Under the pieces are notes generated by a model that saw only the letters and a program-made list of their open reading frames with translations, was not told the origin of the DNA and ran no database searches. A program made the position numbers and the translations under genes. From the NCBI GenBank assembly GCA_050249615.1, contig JBFWQE010000094.1, forward strand, positions 1 through 20,869: DNA of 20,869 nt, written 5' to 3'. Shown piece by piece: positions 16,196 through 20,869 of this stretch; positions within the stretch are counted from its first letter, which is position 1, and every line of letters starts with the position of its first letter. The DNA is from VFZN01 sp050249615. GTDB taxonomy: Bacteria; Acidobacteriota; Vicinamibacteria; Vicinamibacterales; UBA2999.

Positions 16196-17347
16196 ATGAC
16201 CAGACGCCTGCTGGAGTACACCCGCACCCACACGCCGTGGATGCTCGAGCTCATCGAAACGCTCGTCGCGATTGAGTCGCCCACGGACGACAAGGCCGCG
16301 GTGGACAGGTGCGGGCAGGCGCTGGCCGATTGGTTGGGGGCGATGGGGGCCCCGGTGACGCGGATCGCCGCGGCCAGCGCTGGCGACCACCTCGTGGCGC
16401 GATTCGGTCCGGGCCCGCGACAGGTGCTCATCCTGGGCCACTTCGACACCGTGTGGCCGGTCGGACAGCTCGCGCGCATGCCCATCCGCCGCGCGGACGG
16501 CCGCCTCTACGGCCCCGGCGTGCTCGACATGAAGGCTGGCATCGCCCTCGGCATGCTGGCGACGAAGGCCCTGCTGGAGCTGGCGCCACCCGGGGACGCG
16601 CGCATCACCATGCTCTGGACGACAGACGAGGAAGAGGGCAGCGAGACCTCGCGCGCGCTCATCGAGTCCGAGGCCGCGCGCAGCGAGGCGGTGCTCGTGC
16701 TCGAGCCGGCACTGGCCGGCGGTGCCCTGAAGACCAGCCGGAAGGGCATCGGGCAATACGAGCTGGTGGCGCGGGGCGTGGCCGCCCACGCGGGCGTGGA
16801 TCCGCGGAAGGGCGTAAGCGCGATCCGAGAGATCGCGCGCCAGGTGCTGGCCCTCGACGCCATTCGCGACATCGACCGTGGGCGGCTGGTGAACGTCGGG
16901 CTGGTGTCCGGCGGGTCCCGCCCGAACGTCGTGCCCGACCTTGCCAGGGCCACCGTGGACGTCCGCGCCAGCACCCTGGCGGATGCCGATTACCTGGATC
17001 GCACCTTCCGCGGGCTGAAGGCGCAGGAACCCGGCGCCAGCCTCGAGGTGAGCGGCGGCTTCAACCGTCCGCCGATGGAGCGCTCCGAGGGCGTCGCCCG
17101 GCTCTTCGGCATCGCGCGCGAGGTGGCCGCGGAGATGGGCGTGGACCTCGCCGAGGGCGGCACCGGCGGCGGCTCGGACGGCAACTTCACCGCGGCGCTC
17201 GGCATCCCGACGCTCGACGGGCTCGGCGCCATCGGCGACGGCGCCCATGCCCTGCACGAGCACGTGGAGCTGGAGCCGCTTCCGATGCGCGCCGCGCTCA
17301 TCGCGGGCGTGCTGCGCCGCGTGACGGCCGACCGCGCCTGGCGCTGA
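16196..17347 (+). CDS. M20 family zinc peptidase, carboxypeptidase G2-like
   Basis: Predicted 383-residue zinc-dependent hydrolase of the M20 group, closest in pattern to glutamate carboxypeptidase (CPG2). Metal and catalytic residues are in place: GHFDTVWPVGQL (H82, D84), GPGVLDMKAG (D111), TTDEEEGS (E145/E146), VLEPA (E170), and the C-terminal GDGAHALHEHVE (His near 351). The dimerisation or lid domain lies between, with AHAGVDPRKGVSAI. CPG2 itself removes C-terminal glutamate from folates and peptides, but the substrate here is only inferred. No signal peptide is visible, so it is predicted cytoplasmic. ATG 16196 fits the family start; an ATG at 16172 in the same frame is possible but would precede the -10. 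The last 50 bp overlap the convergent radical SAM gene. Confidence 0.88.
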   Translation: MTRRLLEYTRTHTPWMLELIETLVAIESPTDDKAAVDRCGQALADWLGAMGAPVTRIAAASAGDHLVARFGPGPRQVLILGHFDTVWPVGQLARMPIRRADGRLYGPGVLDMKAGIALGMLATKALLELAPPGDARITMLWTTDEEEGSETSRALIESEAARSEAVLVLEPALAGGALKTSRKGIGQYELVARGVAAHAGVDPRKGVSAIREIARQVLALDAIRDIDRGRLVNVGLVSGGSRPNVVPDLARATVDVRASTLADADYLDRTFRGLKAQEPGASLEVSGGFNRPPMERSEGVARLFGIAREVAAEMGVDLAEGGTGGGSDGNFTAALGIPTLDGLGAIGDGAHALHEHVELEPLPMRAALIAGVLRRVTADRAWR

Positions 17348-18290
17348 ACCCGTAGCGCGCCTTCAGCATCCCCACGGCCTCCTGTACGCGCTCGAGGTAG
17401 GCCTTCGGCGCGTACTTCGCGGCGTAGAGGTGCCCGTACCGGTCGGCGAGCTCCGGGAACTCACGCGCGAGAAAGCGCATGAAGTGGTCGCGCGTGCCGC
17501 CCTCGAGGTGCATCACCATCGCGCCCACCGAGCGCGCGCCGGAGTCGGCAATGGCCTTCACGGTACGTTCCAGCTTCTCCGGCTGCGAGGTTAGTCCGGG
17601 GACGATGGGCGCCATCAGGACGCCCGCGTCGATGCCGGCGTCCAGCAGTTCGCGCACGGCGCGGAGGCGCTGCAGGGGATGGGCCGTGCCTGGCTCGAGG
17701 CGCCGCCAGGCGTCCTCGTCCACGGTGGGCACGCTCAGGTACACGCGGCACTCCGCGCGGGCGGCGAGCTCCTGCAGCACATCGCGATCCCGCACGACCA
17801 TCGGGCCCTTCGTCACGATCCCGACCGGGTTGGCGGCTGCGGCCAGCCGCTCGAGCGCGCCGCGCGTCAGCCGGTACGTGCCCTCGATGGGCTGATACGG
17901 ATCCGTGGCCGTGCCGAGCGCCACCTGCTCCCGCCTCCAGGTCGGCCGGTCCAGCTCGACGGCCAGCCGTTCGACGAAGTTGGTCTTGACGAAGATTACC
18001 GACGCGAACGAGTCGCCCGCGTCGAGCTCGAGCTGCGCCTGGTACCGTCGCGCGAAGCAGTAGTGGCAGCCGTGCGTGCAGCCGCGGTACGGGTTGAGCG
18101 TCCACTTGAACGGCATCCCGTGGACGCGGTTGAGGGCCGACCGGCAGCGGATTTCCTGGTAGGTGGCCTCGTCCGCGCGCCTGACGGCGTCGGGGAGGGC
18201 GGTGACGCCACCTTCCCGGACGAGCCTGGCCACGTCCCGGGTAGTGGGGCGGAGGGGGCGGAGGTCGGCGAAGAGAGTCGCTTGTTCCAC
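17298..18290 (-). CDS. Radical SAM protein, Rv2578c family
   Basis: Predicted 330-residue radical SAM protein. The cluster motif CTHGCHYC (C71, C75, C78) follows LNPYRG and precedes FARRYQ, typical of the Rv2578c/SplB-like group. GTATDPYQPIEGTYRLTR and the VGIVTKGPMVVRD strand also belong to this family. SplB repairs spore photoproducts, but the function of the Rv2578c branch is unknown. The frame starts at GTG 18290 without a strong ribosome site. A well-formed promoter lies about 30 bases upstream. The basic tail (RRGRPSRGAARPR) is encoded in the 50 bp that overlap the end of the M20 gene. The tail is not conserved-looking and may be a recent extension. Confidence 0.87.
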   Translation of the reverse strand: MEQATLFADLRPLRPTTRDVARLVREGGVTALPDAVRRADEATYQEIRCRSALNRVHGMPFKWTLNPYRGCTHGCHYCFARRYQAQLELDAGDSFASVIFVKTNFVERLAVELDRPTWRREQVALGTATDPYQPIEGTYRLTRGALERLAAAANPVGIVTKGPMVVRDRDVLQELAARAECRVYLSVPTVDEDAWRRLEPGTAHPLQRLRAVRELLDAGIDAGVLMAPIVPGLTSQPEKLERTVKAIADSGARSVGAMVMHLEGGTRDHFMRFLAREFPELADRYGHLYAAKYAPKAYLERVQEAVGMLKARYGFSARRGRPSRGAARPR

Positions 18291-18320
18291 TGGAATCCCA
18301 CGAACATCGGCGTCCGTCTC

Positions 18321-18348
18321 ATTATTTCGCCTTATTTTCGCCTGTCAA
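18321..18348 (-). promoter_or_regulatory. Sigma-70-like promoter of the radical SAM gene
   Basis: On the minus strand, a perfect TTGACA (18343-18348) and AATAAT (18321-18326, five of six) are 16 bases apart in a locally AT-rich stretch. The predicted start near 18314 leaves a leader of about 24 bases. It is the best consensus promoter in the window. Confidence 0.65.
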
Positions 18349-18494
18349 GCATCCGCGCGCATAATCCTGGGACGAACGCAGACACGGGCCATCCATGAGG
18401 GAGTCGGATGGATCAGACGCCGAAAAACCTGAGCCGCAGATGCGCAGCACAGGGAGGAGCTCATGCCAGGCTGTCTTTCTGCGGTCTGTCTGCC

Positions 18495-18568
18495 TATCTG
18501 CGGTCCATGCTCATCTGCGGCCCATCTGCGCTATCTGCGGTCCATGCTCAGCTGCCGCCCATCTGCGC
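18495..18568. repeat. 37-bp tandem duplication built of ATCTGCG motifs
   Basis: Unit 18495-18531 is followed directly by 18532-18568 with only two differences, then a broken third copy (from 18569). Within each unit the heptamer ATCTGCG recurs. The repeat abuts the 3' end of the epimerase gene; the stop codon (18568-18570) lies at the unit boundary, and the last codons are read from repeat-like sequence. Confidence 0.85.
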
Positions 18569-19554
18569 TATCTGCGTCCCTGTTCTGCCTTCATCTGCAG
18601 GTCAATCTGTGTCCGCCACCAGGCGAGCAGGTCGTCTACAGTCTGCTCCAGCGGAATTCGCGGCTGCCAGCCCGTGTCGGTGGTGAGCCGCGCGTGGCTG
18701 CCCGCCAGGCGGGGCACGTCGTTGGGCCGCATGCGCGACGGGTCCTGCTCGATCGCGATGGGGACGCGCGCGCGGGCGCGGAACAGGTCCACGAGGTCCC
18801 CGATGCGGATGGGACGGCCGCCGCAGACGTTGTAGGGGATGCCCGGCGTTGCCCCGTCCATCATCGCGCGATAGGCACGCACCGTGTCGCGCACGTCCAT
18901 CACGTCCCGCTCGGGGTCGAGGTTGCCCATCTTCAGCACAGGGGGGAGCACGCCACGCTCGATGAGCGCGACCTGTCGCGCGATGCTGGGCGCGACATAC
19001 GACGGCGTCTGCCGCGGGCCCACGTGGTTGAACGATCGCGCGAGCACCACCGGGATGCCCTGCTCCCGCCAGGCCTGCGCCGCCAGCATCTCCTGCGCCA
19101 GCTTGCTGGTGGCATACGGGCTGGCGGGCGCGAGCGGCCCGCCCTCGGTGATCGGCTCCGCCGACGGCGCGTAGATGGTGGCCGACCCCGAGACGAGCAC
19201 CCGGGGGCGCAGTCCATGGCGGTGGAGGCCCTGGAGCAGGTGATGAGTCGCGAGGACGTTCCCCTCGAAGGTCTCGCGGGTGTGCGACCAGGAGTCGGCC
19301 ACGTGCGCCGAACCGGCCAGGTGATAGACAGCGGAGGGTCGAAGCTCGTCGAGCGTGGCCGAGACGGCGCTGGCATCGAGCAACTCCACGGACATCCATC
19401 GCGCGGCGGCCGCCGCGAGGGGCGTCGTCCCGGGCCGCTGCCAGCCCACGACCTCGGCGCCCTCTACCGCGAGGAGCTCGACGAGGTAGGAGCCGACGAA
19501 GCCGGCGGCGCCGGTGACGAGGACAGGACCGGGGTCGGGTGATGCGCTCGTCAT
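18568..19554 (-). CDS. NAD(P)-dependent sugar-nucleotide epimerase/reductase
   Basis: Predicted 328-residue extended short-chain dehydrogenase. It shows the nucleotide-binding GAAGFVG (15-21), HLAGSAHVADSW, a catalytic Y147-x3-K151 in SPYATSK, and the substrate-loop sequences FNHVGPRQTPSYVAPSIARQV and NLDPERDVMDVRDTVRAY. The NLDPxRDxxDVRD and HVGPxQ patterns are most like GDP-4-keto-6-deoxy-mannose reductases (Rmd), but UDP- or dTDP-sugar epimerases cannot be excluded. It follows rmlB by 45 bases on the same strand, so the pair is probably one transcript for a deoxysugar of a surface polysaccharide. The C-terminal QMKAEQGRR is encoded by the edge of the tandem repeat. Confidence 0.85.
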   Translation of the reverse strand: MTSASPDPGPVLVTGAAGFVGSYLVELLAVEGAEVVGWQRPGTTPLAAAAARWMSVELLDASAVSATLDELRPSAVYHLAGSAHVADSWSHTRETFEGNVLATHHLLQGLHRHGLRPRVLVSGSATIYAPSAEPITEGGPLAPASPYATSKLAQEMLAAQAWREQGIPVVLARSFNHVGPRQTPSYVAPSIARQVALIERGVLPPVLKMGNLDPERDVMDVRDTVRAYRAMMDGATPGIPYNVCGGRPIRIGDLVDLFRARARVPIAIEQDPSRMRPNDVPRLAGSHARLTTDTGWQPRIPLEQTVDDLLAWWRTQIDLQMKAEQGRR

Positions 19555-19599
19555 GGCGGGTTCCGAATCGCCACTTGCGTGAAGGCCCTGCCTGCGGGC

Positions 19600-20631
19600 T
19601 CAGTACGCCCGCCGACCGCCGTACTGCTGCTCGATGTAGGCGCGGTACTCGGCGTCCCGCTCCTTGACGGGGCGCCACCACCACTCGTTTTCGCGGTACC
19701 AGCGCACCGTATCCGCGAGCCCCTGCTCGAACGGGACCTGCGGCTGCCAGCCCATGGCCCGGAGCTTCTCCGTGCTCACGCTGTAGCGCCGGTCGTGGCC
19801 CTTGCGGTCCTCCACGCGGCGAATGAGCGAGCTGTCCTTCCCGAGAAGGCGGACCAGCAGCTGCGTGAGGTCCACGTTCTTCACCTCGTTGCCGCCGCCG
19901 ATGTTGTACACCTCGCCGCTCTGGCCCTGGTGGATCAGGAGGTCCAGGGCGCGGCAGTGATCCACCACGTGCAGCCAGTCGCGCACGTTGCCGCCATCGC
20001 CGTAGAGCGGCACCTGGATCCCCTCGATGAGGTTGGTGACGAACAGCGGGATGATCTTCTCCGGAAACTGGTAGGGCCCGTAGTTGTTCGACGCGCGCGT
20101 GACGATGACCGGGACCTCGTGGGTGGCCCAGTAGCTGTAGGCCAGGCGGTCCGCGCCCGCCTTGCTTGCGGAGTACGGATTGCGCGGCCTGAGCTCGTCG
20201 GTCTCCCGGCTGGACCCCTCCGCCACGCTTCCGTACACCTCGTCCGTGGAAATCTGCACGAACCGCCGCAGTCCGGGGTTCCGCCGCGCGGCCTCGAGCA
20301 GCACGAACGTGCCCTCGACATCGGTCCGGATGAAGTCTCCGGCCGCGAGGATGGACCGATCCACGTGGGTCTCGGCGGCGAAGTGCACCACGATGTCGGC
20401 GGCCTCGACGAGCGGGCCGGCCACGGGCGCGTCGCAGATGTCGCCGTGCACGAACGTATGGCGCGGGCTGTCCATCACGTCGTGCAGGTTCTCACGCCGG
20501 CCGGCGTAGGTGAGCTTGTCGAGCGTGGTGACGTGCCAGTCCGGGTGCGCGCCGAGCGCGTAGCGAACGAAGTTGCTGCCGATGAACCCGGCCCCGCCGG
20601 TCACCAGGACGTTCGTGGAAGGAGAAGTCAT
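19600..20631 (-). CDS. rmlB: dTDP-glucose 4,6-dehydratase
   Basis: Second step of dTDP-deoxysugar (for example L-rhamnose) synthesis: dTDP-glucose to dTDP-4-keto-6-deoxyglucose. The 343-residue product shows TGGAGFIGSNFV (GxxGxxG for NAD), LDKLTYAGRRENL, HFAAETHVDRSI, the catalytic STDEVYG (T129, D130, E131), NPYSASK (Y153, K157), and the specific loop RASNNYGPYQFPEKIIPLFV followed by DGGNVRDWLHVVDHCRA. The length is normal for the family. ATG 20631 has no clear ribosome site. Short TTATCCCGC repeats lie 24-53 bases upstream. The epimerase gene follows in the same direction. rmlA, rmlC and rmlD are not in the window. Confidence 0.95.
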   Translation of the reverse strand: MTSPSTNVLVTGGAGFIGSNFVRYALGAHPDWHVTTLDKLTYAGRRENLHDVMDSPRHTFVHGDICDAPVAGPLVEAADIVVHFAAETHVDRSILAAGDFIRTDVEGTFVLLEAARRNPGLRRFVQISTDEVYGSVAEGSSRETDELRPRNPYSASKAGADRLAYSYWATHEVPVIVTRASNNYGPYQFPEKIIPLFVTNLIEGIQVPLYGDGGNVRDWLHVVDHCRALDLLIHQGQSGEVYNIGGGNEVKNVDLTQLLVRLLGKDSSLIRRVEDRKGHDRRYSVSTEKLRAMGWQPQVPFEQGLADTVRWYRENEWWWRPVKERDAEYRAYIEQQYGGRRAY

Positions 20632-20654
20632 CGCGTGTGAGCCCAGCCGACTAT

Positions 20655-20684
20655 CTTATCCCGCCTTATCCCGCTTATCCCGCC
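20655..20684. repeat. Short tandem repeat CTTATCCCGC upstream of rmlB
   Basis: Two perfect CTTATCCCGC copies (20655-20664, 20665-20674) and a third, TTATCCCGCC (20675-20684). Read on the minus strand they give repeated GGGATAAG, ending in TAAGATAG about 22-28 bases before the rmlB ATG. They may include the -10 region of rmlB. Confidence 0.7.
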
Positions 20685-20710
20685 CTCGGGCGCGTCAGCG
20701 CGTCGAAACC

Positions 20711-20810
20711 GCCCGCACCCGCCCGCACCCGCCCGCACCCGCCCGCACCCGTCCGCACCCGCCCGCACCCGCCCGCACCCGCCCGCACCTGTCCGCACCC
20801 GCCCGCACCT
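20711..20810. repeat. Decamer tandem array (GCCCGCACCC), ten units
   Basis: Ten consecutive 10-base units in perfect phase. Six are exact, and the others differ by GT for GC at the second position and/or a final T. The minus strand (GGGTGCGGGC repeated) is rich in G runs and a strong G-quadruplex candidate. The array lies between rmlB and the stop of the gene running off the right edge, so it is in that gene's 3' region. Confidence 0.92.
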
Positions 20811-20811
20811 G

Positions 20812-20869
20812 TCAGTACGCCCTTCCCCCGAACGTCCCGAAGAAATTCGAGAAGCTGCCGATGCCCGCC
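20812..20869 (-). CDS. C-terminal end of a gene running off the window
   Basis: From the right edge a minus-strand frame reads AGIGSFSNFFGTFGGRAY and stops at TGA 20812-20814. The composition is protein-like, the codons are GC-rich at third positions, and the reading ends just where the decamer array begins, as at other gene ends in this window. Only 18 complete codons are visible, so no family can be named. If real, it precedes rmlB in the same direction, perhaps in a polysaccharide locus. The stop lies in a degenerate copy of the decamer. Confidence 0.45.
   Translation of the reverse strand, partial: AGIGSFSNFFGTFGGRAY

Noticed and set aside
18495..18600. Possible CRISPR array at the 37-bp repeats
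   Set aside because: The units are directly adjacent with no spacers, only two full copies exist, and no cas genes are nearby.
18463..19542. Long plus-strand reading frame with a good ribosome site (GGAGG before ATG 18463)
   Set aside because: Its first part is the Cys/Leu-rich translation of the ATCTGCG repeats, and the rest is antisense to the epimerase, which has clear motifs on the other strand.

Overview
The window is 20.9 kb of very GC-rich bacterial DNA. It carries single-copy housekeeping and metabolic genes and no phage, plasmid or insertion-sequence core genes. Gene content and intergenic style suggest an Acidobacteriota-like soil bacterium, perhaps Vicinamibacteria. The features pointing that way are the M55 and M20 peptidases, DUF1326 and DUF2071 proteins, a secreted Pro/Ala-rich protein, and short C-rich tandem arrays at gene ends. 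This placement is inference from style; no marker gene here proves it.

Layout. 170-4259: a small lipoprotein, a secreted M55 D-aminopeptidase, and a divergent pair made of a SAM methyltransferase and a GlxA-type AraC regulator. 4305-5429: a Xre/RES toxin-antitoxin operon on the minus strand with a candidate promoter and operator. 5596-7775: a four-cysteine conserved unknown protein, a DUF2071 protein and a secreted DUF1326 protein. 7853-8040: a foldback element with 36-bp inverted arms. 8048-11757: hrpB helicase and a membrane-anchored M23 peptidase on the minus strand. 11827-13778: pncA and pncB, a translationally coupled nicotinamide/nicotinate salvage pair. 13815-15548: a TPP riboswitch and thiC. 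15607-17347: a secreted Pro/Ala-rich unknown and a CPG2-like M20 peptidase, divergent from one compact promoter. 17298-18290: an Rv2578c-like radical SAM protein. 18568-20631: rmlB and a second sugar-nucleotide epimerase/reductase. 20812 to the right edge: the last codons of one more minus-strand gene.

How the parts relate. pncA and pncB turn nicotinamide into nicotinate mononucleotide, while the RES toxin family destroys NAD+, so the window holds both NAD salvage and an NAD-depleting toxin, 7 kb apart and in separate operons. thiC (thiamine pyrimidine synthesis) is feedback-controlled by its riboswitch. rmlB and its neighbour belong to activated deoxysugar synthesis for surface polysaccharide.

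The least explained material is non-coding. Three heptamer arrays, all C-rich on the plus strand, occupy three of the five convergent gene junctions. A 37-bp tandem repeat and a decamer array abut two other gene ends, and repeat-derived codons supply the C-termini or stops of some genes. The 188-bp foldback element has no coding capacity. These are the best candidates for something undescribed.
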